The notes below the pieces were generated by a model. That model was not told the origin of the DNA. It saw only the letters and a list, made by a program, of their open reading frames with translations, and searched no databases. A stretch of 64,000 nt of DNA from Eopsaltria australis (Eukaryota; Chordata; Aves; Passeriformes; Petroicidae). The position numbers were made by a program, and so were the translations under genes. The DNA lies in the NCBI GenBank assembly GCA_034509425.1, contig JAVTVJ010000861.1, forward strand, positions 235,094 through 299,093. The letters are read 5' to 3'. How positions within the stretch are numbered: position 1 is the first letter of the stretch; each line of letters starts with the position of its first letter. Positions 12,101 to 24,240 of this stretch are shown here, piece by piece.

Positions 12101-12879
12101 TTTTCGTGGATGCCTTTCACAATCACCTGAAGGCTCTGGGCTGCAGCTGCTCAGTCTTGCGGAAAAGTTGCCGAGGTTTTTGTGATGATCAACACCGTAT
12201 TATTAAAATGTCTTTCTGTGATTTGCCTGCCCATAAATAACAAGGTGTTGTCTTTACACAGTGATTCACTTTTTTGACCACTTCAAGGAAATCATATTCA
12301 GAATTACAGCTTCTGTCAGTGAAGTGATTATCTCCTTCTGTCAGGGGAGAGGAAGGAGTCTCTCCCTGTTCTTCTTTTGGAGAGAATAGATGGAAACTTT
12401 GGAGGAGCAGGTCTGGAGGAGAATGCTGAAGTGATTTATGAAGTCCTGAGGATGAAGCATGGACATATGCCAGGGGAGGTTTTAATCCATATAAACGGAA
12501 AAGATCTGCAGGACTTAAAATTTTGCATGGGAAAGGAGAAGAAGCCAAGAGCTAAGGGTCCCTGGCAGGAGAAGGAGGGTCTTCCAGATCTGGACATTGA
12601 AGACACAGGCTAATAAAGTCATTTAGCAGGCAATTAAATGATTAATCCCTGGAATTTAATGAAGAACCTCAGCTCTTCCATTGAACAGGAAGGATTAAAA
12701 CAACTCTGGGAGAAGACTGGTGGTCTGAAGGTTGGCTGCAGCCAGGATGTGGAGACATACAAACACTTGGATGTGCAACAAACAAGTTCTTTGGCCTTGT
12801 TTTTTGTTTATTTTTTGTTTGGTTGGGTTTTTTCGTTTATTATTGTCATTGTTATTGTTATTTTTCTCCCCTCCCCCTG
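9141..12879. other. Non-coding stretch
   Basis: No exon or transposon was recognised. A locally CpG-richer patch lies around 10.75-11.05 kb and contains paired E-boxes. An open plus-strand frame of 188 codons at 10983-11549 has no recognised domain. A T-rich tract (12.79-12.87 kb) leads into the duplicated segment. Confidence 0.45.
10843..10861. promoter_or_regulatory. Paired CACGTG E-boxes, 7-bp spacer
   Basis: Two perfect palindromic CACGTG E-boxes (10843-10848 and 10856-10861) are separated by exactly 7 bp, in a patch with more CpG than its surroundings. Paired E-boxes with a 6-7 bp gap are a known arrangement for CLOCK:BMAL1 and other bHLH factors. Function here is inference only. Confidence 0.35.
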
Positions 12880-13023
12880 ATCTAAGAATCATTCTAATCT
12901 TTATCAAGGACTAGTAAATATTGCCAATGTTATTAATGACACACAGACAAGAGAACAGAGGAATTCCCAGCAGTCCAGGAGAAGTCTTGCTCAAGGATGC
13001 AATCAAGGGAATTTTCTTCTAGC
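12880..13023 (+). repeat. Direct duplication, left copy
   Basis: This ~145-bp segment is repeated about 950 bp downstream (13834-13980) in the same orientation. Shared blocks include 'cattctaatctttatcaagg', 'attaatgacac', 'cccagcagtccaggag' and 'ccttgctcaagga' (here cttgctcaagga). T-rich tracts precede both copies. No coding frame is conserved between them. Confidence 0.85.
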
Positions 13024-13833
13024 ACTCATTACAGTGGATGGATGAAGGGGGGTTACAGCTCCCACTGTAAATGTGTGGTAAATAAAACCCTTAAATAAGT
13101 GGGTAATGATCCCACTCCTGGAAATATCTTCATTCTTTCCACCCCTGCTAATTCACCTCCTTCGTCCACCCAGTCCCCTTCTGGATGCAGCTTTGGGAGA
13201 AGTGACCAGCACAACTCCTTTTCTGAGCTCTCCTGGCTGGAAAAGAGCATTACTGAGGATGTAGCTCCATCTACTGCCATGACGGGAAATGTCAGTCCTC
13301 CACCAGCATCTGTGTTGAGCCCTTCTGCTGGTGTATTAAACCAAGTGAACTCAGCACAGAAATGTCTCACTCAGCCTTTTTTCGAATAAAAATAACCCAA
13401 ATCAATAATAAGCAAGTTGTAATTTCTCAGCATGCAAAATTCCTATGAAAACAATTGGTTTAACATAGAAAATAACAATATGCAGACTTTTTTTGGTGCC
13501 TAGACCTAAGAAAGCCATTTTACCTGCAATAATTATCCAAAATTGAAGAAAACACTGAAAAATTGGGCCTGAAACACTCACTGTGGCTTAACCTTATGTT
13601 GTCCATGATCAGTGGGATGGGTTTGCTTTCTGTGGGTCAGTTTTCCTTTGGGTTCTGTCACTGAAAGGGCAAGGACTTAGTGCAAAATACTGGTTTGGTT
13701 CTCCTTGTGGTGAGTGTGGAGAAGATGACAATTCCAGAGGGCAGCTCATCCTCCTCTTGGATGTTTGGATTGAGCATAATTTAATTTTAACAATTTATTT
13801 TCATAATTTATTTTTTTATTATTATTTTCCCCC
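13024..13833. other. Spacer between the two duplicate copies
   Basis: Unique-looking DNA with no recognised gene or transposon. Confidence 0.45.
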
Positions 13834-13980
13834 AAATCTGGGACTCATTCTAATCTTTATCAAGGACTAATTACTACCAGTGATATTATTAATGACACAA
13901 AGACAGTGAGAGCAGAGGAGATCCCAGCAGTCCAGGAGGAGCCTTGCTCAAGGACATAACCCAGAGATTTTGCTTCTAAC
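13834..13980 (+). repeat. Direct duplication, right copy
   Basis: Diverged partner of 12880-13023. It shares several blocks of 12-20 identical bases in the same order, with scattered substitutions and small indels. The similarity stops near 13980. This could be an old local duplication or two copies of an unrecognised dispersed repeat. Confidence 0.85.
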
Positions 13981-16065
13981 ACAAAAACAGATTCCTGGAT
14001 GGTTTCAAACAATTATCTGATGTTTATTTGCCTGATACCCCATTTCCCAGCTCAGTTTTTGCACTAGAAAAGGTTTTTCTATACCCAGATTGTGGTTTCA
14101 CATCACACCAGAGGAGCTTCTAGGAGATATAAGGCTTTCAAAAAGGGTTATGTGGGAGCAGGACAAAGGAGTACACGACCCATGTGTGGTTGTAAGAAGC
14201 CCTTCTGGGGATCAAAGGCACCTAAAAATGTTAAAAGCTTGCTGAAAATCCAGGCCTTTACCCTGCATTCCCTGAAATATTCAGAAAAGGGCGACCATGG
14301 GTTTCAGGCTCCTGAGGGCCACGCGTCCTGGCCCGGTTTGGATTCAGCAGTGGCCACTGGTAATTCTTGTATTGATTTCAACAAAAGCAGGAGCCAGTCT
14401 CATTTTGCAGAATCCAGGGACAGTGCATTGGTCACCAGAGACAATGGCAGCCTTTCTATTGACTTCACTGGGCTCAGGCTGGGGCTGTGAAAGCTGGTCT
14501 TGTGTTGCACAGAAAGGGAATGGCTTTGGGACTGCATAGCTCCAGGGATTAGTGATAAACAAAGAGCCTTTAACTTCTAGGTCAGTGCTCTGAAGCCCTG
14601 CCAAGCTTCTGGCTACTGAATGCTGCTGCCCTTTGTACAGAGGCAGCTGATGAATGAGTTTGACAGTTCTTGGCGTGGTCCTGAACAGAAAATGTCCATA
14701 TCATTGCAAGGGCAGCCTTCTGTGCCCTCCTGTAGGAATCAGGGGGACTTGGGAGGTGCCTCATTTTGCTGCTGGCAGCGTTCCCAGGTGTGTGGTACCT
14801 TCTGATGGGGAGCACAGGAGTGCTTGGCCTCTGGAGAAAGGTGCCTTCACTCATTTGTCTGGCCACTGATGTGCTCTGGACAATGTATTCCTGCTCAGCC
14901 CCTGGTGATAAACAGAATAAATGAGCAGCTGTAAGGACCTGAATTCCTGACTAATCCATGCTGTCTCCTCCTGGACAATCCCTGTTGCTGTCTCCACTTC
15001 AACAGGAAGAACCTGAGCTGTGTGAGCATCCTTGCAGGCCTAGGTGTGTCCTGGATCCCTGAGCTGATGCTCTTTAAGCAGATGTTCACTTTCCCCTGCT
15101 CAGATATGTTGTGAACTTCCCTGACTTAACTCTATTTCATAGAATTATTGGATAATTCCTTTGGGCTTGTAGCCTGCTCATCCTCCTCACTGGGGAGGCT
15201 TGGACACAGTGGTAGGACATGATGTACAATTGTGGTATTGAGAGGAATCACAGCCAGGCTGTTTGCCTGGAATTGCTTTTTGGCAACTGAAAGTTCAAAT
15301 GTGACCTTTCCCCACTTATTTTCCACTGGTTTCCATCCCATCCAGTATTTACCCTTGCTGGTATCATTGATCTGTCTTGAAAACAATCCAGAGTTTTGGA
15401 CTAGTGAGCTGTGTGAGTGACTTTGCCCACCACACCCCCATTCAAACCTTATTTATTTTACAAGTATAGGATGTCACAGAAATAGGGGCAGAAAGAAGGA
15501 TGTTCATGTGACAGCAGAAAGGCCTTTCCAGGAGGGGCAGGGCTCTCCAAACAAATGATCCTGAAGATAAATCAGCACAAAGAAACAGATTGGTTGCTGC
15601 AAAGATCAATGGAATTGCAGGGAAGGGATGGCTCAGTGGGGATCTAAAGAAGGGTGAGGATTTGACCACAGTATTCAAGGCCCACTCACTGAACTGGTGA
15701 ACATCTGAGACATCCTGCAATCTTCTACTGCTTGGTTTATTCACCTCTGACCACCCAGCTATCAATGCTGTCAAATTGCAGGTGAATCCCAGAGCCCAGA
15801 CTGAAAAATTGCAGGCTGAAAATTTCCAGGCTCTTCCAGGGGAGGATTGGCTTTTGGTAATGTGTGTCTATGCCTTGTAGGAGGAAACTGAGAGTGGAGA
15901 CCTCTAGGAATGGCTTCAAACCAGCTTGAGGGATCTGAGAGGAGAAGATTGATTTGGCTCAGGGTTAGAAATATCAATAACAGCTTTTGGTTTTCCCTGT
16001 GTCACTGACACCCACATGGGCTGCAATTTGGATGATACCAGGATGGCAACTCGAGACACCTCCAC
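13981..16065. other. Non-coding stretch, nothing recognised
   Basis: No exon, RNA or repeat family was recognised. The open frames (up to 132 codons) match nothing known. Confidence 0.45.
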
Positions 16066-16140
16066 TGGAGCTGAACCTAGATGATCTTTGTGAGTCCCAT
16101 CCAACTCAGGATATTCATAATATTCCAAGATCCTGTGGCA
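16066..16140 (+). mobile_element. CR1 3'-tail fragment
   Basis: The 'gatgatctttgtgagtccca' and 'tccaactcaggatattc' motifs match the CR1 3' end in forward orientation. The fragment is short and diverged. Confidence 0.75.
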
Positions 16141-17192
16141 TGGCTGTGTGAGGGGAAAACCATTTGAGTTTTCACGGGAAGAAAAAACCAAACACCTGAG
16201 AAAATGTTAAAGCCACATTTGTACAAACCACAGCCCCTGTCCTGCTACAGCACCATGAAGATGGGAAAGACACAGATCTAAATGATCCCCTCTGAACTGG
16301 GAAGCCAGGAAATGAGGGATGGGACAGGACTAATGCAGCACAAGTCACTCAGAGTCCAAAACCACAGGGCAGCTCTCCCTCCTCATGGAAAGAACATCTG
16401 CATTATGTTTTTAATGTGTGGGAAAGTCTCCCCAGCGAGGAAAGAAATCTCCCTTTAGCCTTTGGTTTCCTTTGGAAAGAGATTTACCCAGTGCTGTGGG
16501 TCCCACCAAGAACCATTGAACCACTTGGCTGGTTCCAATCATGGACAGGTTCCAATTCCTGTCTCCCAGGAATTGACATGCCCATGGATTTTGCAAGTAT
16601 GGGGTTGGGTGGAAAGAAGAATCTCCATGGGAGTCTCTAATGAAGGGGAGACAAAGTCACTGGGCACAAAAAGCCCTGTGCAAGAGCAAAGAACACAAAT
16701 GTGATTCACAAATGTCTCAGTCACGTGTCTGCAGGCTTTGGCCACAGAAGCCAAGAGAGGAGGGATTTTGACTTTATGAGGAATTGGTTTCCTCATCTTC
16801 ATTAAAATTTGTTAGTCTGGCACATCTTTTTCAGAGTGAGCCTCACATAATCACACAACTCTGGGAGCACTGAGTTGCCATCTGCTTCATCTCCCTGGTA
16901 GTTGATGCCTCTTTTCCCTGAGTCCTTTTTGATGTTGGCTCAGTGTTGTCCAGTGGCTCAAGTCTCACAGAGCTTTTCCTTAGAGAGGGGCAAAGAGCTG
17001 GGAATTTGCAATGCATCTGCAGTGGACTGAGAAGACTTTCCCAAATGCTGACTGGGGTGGGAAACTGCAGACACAGCAGCTCTGAATTTGGTTACACTAT
17101 AATCCTGGATAGTGCATTTTTTGTTGCTAGTTTTTGCTCAGCTTGTGTTGCATTTGCCATCTGGCACTTTCTGCCTGGACTAATGAGGATTT
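16141..17192. other. Non-coding stretch, nothing recognised
   Basis: No gene or repeat was recognised. Confidence 0.45.
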
Positions 17193-17475
17193 TCATAGAA
17201 TCAGAGCAACATTTAGCTTGGAAAAGATCTCTGATGTCATTGAATCCAACCATTAACCCAGCACTGCCAAGTCTGACACTAATCCATGTCCCTAAGTTCT
17301 ACATCTACACGTCTTTTAAATCCTTCAGGGATGGTGACTCTACCACTGCCCTGAGCAACCCATTCCAATGCTGGGCAAGCCTTTCAGTGAAGGAATTGTT
17401 TCTAACATCCAATCTTAACCTCCTCTGGTTCAATTTGAGGCACATGCTGGGTTTAGATGTCCTTCATTTGGGTTA
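17193..17475 (-). mobile_element. CR1 LINE fragment (3' end)
   Basis: Starts with 'tcatagaatcagag', then the 'gaatccaaccattaaccca', 'aatccatgtccctaagt' and 'agggatggtgactctaccac' blocks, all of the reverse-complement CR1 3' end. It is the same subfamily as the copies at 5764 and 44112. It is 5'-truncated and non-coding. Confidence 0.92.
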
Positions 17476-20400
17476 TTGATCCCACCACATTTTTTTGGGG
17501 GACAAGCCCTAATTTCTATATCACCATTCTCAGGCATCTCTAATAACTCTTGTTTTAAACATCCCAAGAATTAGCAGTGTAAGGATGCAAGCAAGGCTGG
17601 CAGTTGGTGGATGGCAGCACCATCTTGTGTTCACTTCTGGAGAAGGGACAGAGGCTTTTTTAGTCACTGAACAGGCTACAGATTCTCAGTCTCTTTGGCA
17701 GCTTTCCTGAGAAAAATAATAACTATTGGCAAACTCAGGATCAGCACAAGACAGAGGCATAAAATCTAGGCCAGGCTCCATCTCTATCCCACCCAGGGTC
17801 TCCAAGTAGTACTTTTATTTATTTTGCACATCACTGTTGATTTAAGGTGTGTGCCACTCATATCCCAGGAGGTGCTTCAGCTTTGTGCTCATTTCTATCC
17901 TAAATGGTCTGGCAAGTCACTGCAATCACCCTTTAATCAGACATCTGATTATTTTTCCCACCCTGTAAAGTTTCACTGCACAGAGATTTTGCACTATATA
18001 TCATGGGCTGTATCTGGACTTGATTATCATACTATTAAATCCAAACAGCAATTCCCTCCCAGAAAGAGCTCTTGAAACTATCACAGACAGTTTCAGCCTG
18101 TTTTCAAAAAGCAGGGCACTACCAGATTGAATCTTGCCCAGTCAACCTACATGTACAAAATTTTGCTCCCAGCACCATTTGAATTTCTCATTCTGTGTAA
18201 TTCCTACCATGCTGCCACCTCAGTGCCCAGTTTTTGACCTAGACCTGCACAAGACATTTGCAAGGGAGACCAGGTGACATTTGGGCAGATTTGAAGCAGT
18301 GACAGATTTGCTGCTGGTTGCAAAATATGTGTGTGTCATAACTGCTCTTTGTGAAATCTGTGAGACCAGAGATCACGGTTTTGAAGCAGGGATGAGATTA
18401 ATCACCATTTACTCATTTATGTGACCTGCTCTGAGGGATAATTAGGAATTCCCACTGTGGGTCAGGTCTCCCTGGATACAAGTACACCACTACAGGTATA
18501 CATCCCTTTATATGCAGATAAAACAGGTCAAGGGTGCTGGAAACATTATTGGCCGCTACCAATGTTTGTGAAATATTAGAACATTCCTCTGGCACAAATT
18601 TGGCTTATTTCTACTAATTCACCTCCAAACCATTCCCGCATTTGGCAATCAGTCCAGTCCAGGGACCACTCCCAGCTGGCAGTTTGCTCACATCCTTGCT
18701 CTGGCTGCTGGGTCAGTGCCACAGAGTCAGACCATGGCATCCAAGGTGGCTCCAGTAGATGGGAGCATCCCCTGGCACTTTTATTTCACTCCTCAGTGTG
18801 AATGGTTTTAACCCCAGTGCACAAAAAGATGGGAAAGATGGGGAGTTTTATAATCCAGATGGAAAACAGGAGAGGAGAGGTTGATACAGGGACAGGGAAA
18901 AAGCAAATAAATACCATGAGTGGGAAGAAGGTTTTGCACTGGCATTTCCTGCCCTGCTGCCCACCAGGCCTTACCAGTGTGGGAAAAGATAACTCAGCTG
19001 GAGAACTTTTGGAAAAGCCTCCCCTTTCCTTTCCAGCCACAGGGGTTGGGCACTGTGTTTAGTGACATGGGGACCTCAAGGAGAAAGATAAAGAGTTTGG
19101 AAAGATGTAAGATGTGATTTAAATTATCACATTTCCCAGCCATGCAGCTCTTGCACAGGCAGCACACAGGAGGTTCAGAGAGAAAAAAGCCAATTGTGGC
19201 CCTTCCTGAGTGCATCATCACAGAATCATTTAGGCTGAACAAGACCTCACTGAGTCCAATAATTTAATCATAAAACAGTTCAGAGAGGTGTGAGTGCCCT
19301 GTTCTGCTGCCCTGAGCAGAGGTGGCAGCTTTTGCTCCCCCTGAGCTGCACGATTCCCACCCTCCAGATCTGAGATGAGACCAACCTTGCTCATCCAGCC
19401 TCAGGCTTCTCTGTGAGGGTTGGGAATTATTGGTGAGGCCTCTCAGGAGCAGGAAATGAGCTGTGATTGCCAGCTGATTTTATTGTTAGCAACAAATGGC
19501 TGTCAGATAAAAATGACTTCCTTTCATAGCCGACCTCAACTGGCTACAGCAGCTGTACAAGTGAAGTGGGTGCACAGAACAGACTCAGACAACTTCAACA
19601 ACTCAGGAATTGTGGTTCCAGGCATAAAAATGCCCCAGATTTAATGCATCATAGCAATTACTGTCAAATCAGTGCCGTGGATATTCACTCTAATTTCTAG
19701 ACACGCTCACAGCTGATAGATATTCTTCTGCATTTACCTTCTATGCATATTTTAGCAAATGAGTTTGCTGGCAGAAAACTCCACTCAAACAGCTAATTAA
19801 ATCAACTCTCATTTGGAGAGCAGATTTCAAATTTACAGGAATCAAACAGGCACGCTGGAAATGTGCTCTAAGTGCAACATTCACCCAGGTGGGCACAATA
19901 AAAATGCTGTGAGCGACCTTGATGGGACTCACAGTCTCACAAGGATGGGCACAAATCAGCAGGTTTGGCCACCCAGAGGTAAAAAATATCTTCTTTAATT
20001 CCTTGTTTTCTCAGGAAAAAGCTTTGCTAAAAAGCTTCAGCAGAAGGTCATGGTCTTAGAGCTATTTTCAACTCCAGGGCATCAGATCCCAATTAATGTG
20101 GTCCACACTTAGGGTCAGACTGAGTTTGTGACAGGGAAGTGTTGCTTGTGGAAGAATAGCAAATAATTCAGTGGAATTGGGCAATAACTGACCATCAGCT
20201 GGGACTTGAATCTGAAGAAAAATCCCCATCTGCTGATTCCAAGAATGAGGGAAAAGAGGGAAAGAAACTATTTTAAATTGCTGGTCACGTGTTCTCTGTG
20301 TAGCTCGTGCTGTCCTTCACATTAGAGAAGTTTGGAAAGGATCAGCTTCTTTCAGAGGAACTCTTCTCTTCCCCCTTCAGGATTCTGTGAACCTTTGAGG

Positions 20401-23400
20401 CTTGGATGGGTGAAAAGCAGAGATGTGGAGTAATCTGGCAGTACAAAGATGGTTCTTGACTTGCCATGAATGGGCACATTTTAATCACATCTCTCTGGTT
20501 GTGTCCTTAGCAAGGAATTGCACAAGACCTGGATTGCAATGGTTCAGTTCCTAGAATGATTTAAAAAAAAACCCAAAAAATAAATCTGTGCTGTCTGAGG
20601 TTCTTCCAGACAACCTCCACCATCCAAAACTTAGCATAGGTCAAAGGGCAATACAAAAGTCAGTTTTGATGGGACCTTTCTTGGAGGTGAAAGAGCTGCA
20701 CGTGATGGAGATGAAAAGTTGTCACGTGGGACCTCAGGGACACAGCAAAAGCCCTACCATGGTGACTTTCCTTGTAGGCACTCTCCTTTTTCTGGTTATT
20801 AATTTTGTTTTCAGTAGATCCAGAAGCTGAATGGAGCACAAGGAAAAAAGGTAAGCAGAGAAGAAATCAGAGAACAGGATTGCTAAGTCTTATTTAACTA
20901 GAAAAGGAGGAGGGAGAAAATGAAGACTGAAATTCTACCTTCACTCAGATTGGTTTCAATGCAGTGCCTGGATCTGTCCTTTTCCATGCAAAGGGTTTAA
21001 GGAGACAACAATTTAGAGCCAGTACAGTAGCACCAAATATGGTTGACAGTAGTGCCCTTAAGTCTTTCTCTGAAATTTTACTGGAAATTGGTTGATTATG
21101 AGCCAACTCTGTCTTGGAGAGCCTTCTTTCATGCCATTGTTTGGGTTTGAACTTGTCTGTTCTTTATTTTTGAATCTGACTCAAGAATACACAAGGGTGA
21201 TCAGCTTGCAATGTGGTTTTCTGTTTCAGAGAAAAAAAAATTCTGTGAACTATGAAAAAAAGAAAAGGCTGGTGCCATTGCCATGGGAATAAGTTGTTGT
21301 AGTTACAAGGAAGAGGCATTCTGAGAAAATAGGACATTTCACTGGCACACAAGAACTAAAAAGTTCATAAGAAGTTTTCTGCAAGACCTTCCTTTGCTAA
21401 CAGGCTCGGGCCAGCAATGAGCAAATCCCTGCAATTTTGGCTTGTTTTATACTTTTTAAAAATTTATTTCACCCTGTTCTCAATCTGAGGAGAACCAATT
21501 CAGGAGAGACAAAATCCACAGATCAAAGCACCAAGCCTAAATCATTATCCAGCAGGAGAAGCTTACAGTGGACATGAGTCTTGGATTTAGATTTATCTCT
21601 GTGCTCAGGCAGGGCTGCAAATAAAACCCAAGGGCTTTAGTAACTAAACACCAGGAATTCATTAGATGAAAACAAAGCATGTAGTTATTCCTGGCAATAG
21701 AGTGTTCCATTTAACCAGAAGAGATGTTAGTTCCAGGTTTTGGGTAAATAAGGCTGCCTAAAAGTGGAGAGCGTTACAGACCAAGAACCAGCAAACAAAG
21801 GGAAGACTTACAGTGAGACCATCACCCAATCAGGCTAATTAAATGCAAATAAAGACAGATGCTGCAAAAGAATAAGCTACAAAGATCAGTGATGAGATGA
21901 CTGCTCAAAGCACTCCTCAAATAGCTGTGACAGACAAATGAGTTGGTGAAAATTCAAAGTCTGTGCACAGACAATTCTTAATCAGAAGATGCTGTGATTT
22001 TATTTTTTTTTTCCCACTATTTTGTTTTTTTTTTAGGTGGCTCCAGAGCTCCAATATCCAGATGCTGGATGCACAACTCTGGAGCTCCTGTCTTTGCATA
22101 TTTAATTACTATGTATGGAAAAGAGAAAAACACTATTTCTTAAGTTCCAGTTATGGCTAGAGAGTCCATCCAAATCTATTCTGAATCTGTATAGATGTAC
22201 AGACAGAAAGAGAGCAGATCTGTGCCAGAGAGCTTGGTGTAACTACATTTTTCCATTTCATCTACAGTGACTTCAGGTTTCCAGTTTCTTAAAGGAAGCT
22301 AAGCATCTCAATATTCTGAGAATACAAAGCAGTGAGTTACAGTTGATATTGAAATTATACCTAATTACATGAAACCAGTGTTTCTAAGTAGACAGCATCT
22401 CTGAAGGCTTTGAAACACCACCGGGAAACACAGAACACACGGACTTGGGAGAACTTGGGCTGTCTAATCCTGTCTTGAGGGAATTTGATCCTATTTTACT
22501 TGGGGGCCTGGATATCTTGAGGGTTCATTGATGGGTTTTGTGCTTCCATTCTCTAAGCACTGCTGGAAACACATCTGCAACAAGCCAGCCATGCATGGGG
22601 AAGGCAAGACACGCATGAGAAGGGTTGAGGAAGTCAGATGGAATTTCAAGCTCTCATTTGTGATTCCTTCTTTGGGGTAAAATCTGGCTGTGCTCCTTGT
22701 GCACCCAAAAGTTGTCGTTTCTGTTTCTTTTCCATCACTGCACGTGCTTTTTGCAAGTCTGATTTTCTCTGCATCTTCAGAATTTGTTTACAGACATCCA
22801 CATTTAACGAGATTAAAAGGAAATAATGAATAATTCATTCAAACGAAGAACTGAACTGCAGTGACCTTTATGTTAATAAAAGTGCCCCTTTCCTCTGTGC
22901 AAACACTTTAGCCTTTGCAAAGCAGGGAATTCACTGCATCTGTTGAATTCACAAGTGGCTTTTTTTTTTTTGTTTCTGTTTGTTTTGTTTTAAATAACTG
23001 CCTAATAGCTGGAACCAGCATTGTGTTCCTCCTGCTGACTCACTGGTTTGCAAAAGCTCTGCGATGAGTGTGACATCTTTAAACACCACAGAATATACTG
23101 TTTCCTTTCAGCCAGGCATAATCTGCAACGATTCAGCTCCTGTAAAAGAACCATGTGGGGAAAAGTATCCCAGCTGAATACGTCACCCTCCATACCTCCA
23201 GCCTCTGTGCCTTGCTGCTGTGCCATTCAAATGCTACTCACTGTGGCAATCCCTGAAAAGATTCTGCCTTTGTTTCAAAAATCGTGCAGTGGATGCGGAA
23301 TTTGGCGGAGGCAAAAGAGGCCGTGCTCATTAAAGGGGATAATTCCAGGTCTTGCCTCTGCTGGGATGTGGAGTGCACTGGCACTCACTGCAAAGTGCCT

Positions 23401-23404
23401 ATAT
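17476..23404. other. Long non-coding stretch
   Basis: AT-rich DNA without recognised exons. A possible diverged CR1 tail lies at 19218-19285. Several A/T homopolymer runs occur, for example near 20.57, 22.0 and 22.96 kb. Confidence 0.45.
19218..19285 (-). mobile_element. Possible diverged CR1 tail
   Basis: 'cacagaatcatttaggctga' followed by 'gacctcactgagtccaata' resembles the reverse-complement CR1 end, but the match is short and weak. Confidence 0.5.
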
Positions 23405-24240
23405 AGGGGATGGGATCCAGGGGGACCTGGACAGGCTGGAGAGATGGATCTGTGCAAACCTGGTGAGGTACCAAAAGGCCAAGTGCAAGGTTCTGCACCT
23501 GGGTTGAGGCAATGCCAAGCACAAACACAGGCTGGGGGGGAGAATGGATGGAGAGCAGCCCCGAGGAGAAGGAGCTGGGGTGTTGGTGGATGAGAAGCTC
23601 AGGATGTCTGGGCAGCCTGAAAGCCTGAAAGCTCAGCCTCATCCTGGGCTGCATCTCAGGTGTGACCAGCAGGTCAGGGGAGGGGATTCTGCCCCTCTGC
23701 TCTGCCTTGGTGAGACCCCACCCTCAGAGCTGCCTCCAGCTCTGGAGCCCCCAGCACAGGAAGGATGTGAAGCTGCTGGACAGAGTCCAGAGGAGGTCAT
23801 GAAGATGCTCCAAGGGCTGGAGCCTATTTGGAGCCAGGCTGGGAGAGCTGGGGGTGCTCACCTGGAGAGGAGAAAGATCCAGGGAGAGCTCAGAGCCCCT
23901 TCCAGTGCCTAAAGGGGCTCCAGGAGAGCTGGAGAGGGACTGGGGACAAGGCCTGGAGTGACAGGACAAGAAGGAATGGTTGTCCCTCATCTCGAGCTAT
24001 ATAACTCTGAGAGAGAGCAGGTTTACATTAGGTATTAGGAAGAAATTCTTTATTGTGAAGGTGGTGAGGCCATGGCACAGGTTGCACAGAGAAGCTGTGG
24101 ATGTCTCCAGATTCCTGGAAGTGTCCAAGGCCAGGCTGGATGGGGTTTGGAGCACCTTGGTCTAGTGGAAGGTGTCCCTGCCCGTGGCAGGGGGTGGAAC
24201 AAAATGATCTTTAAATCACTTTCCAACATGGCTCTAAGAT
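23405..24240 (+). mobile_element. CR1 LINE fragment (~0.84 kb, plus strand)
   Basis: The longest CR1 copy in the window. In forward orientation it begins within the reverse-transcriptase region: translation shows a DLDRLERWI-type then KCKVLHLG-type motif, interrupted by a stop. It runs through the C-terminal part (LGIRKKFFIVKVVRPWHR, 24.0-24.1 kb) to the 3' tail near 24240. The coding frame is broken by stops and frameshifts. It is 5'-truncated and dead. Confidence 0.93.

Noticed and set aside
16943..17479. 178-codon plus-strand open frame
   Set aside because: Its second half is the antisense of a CR1 fragment, so it is not a gene.
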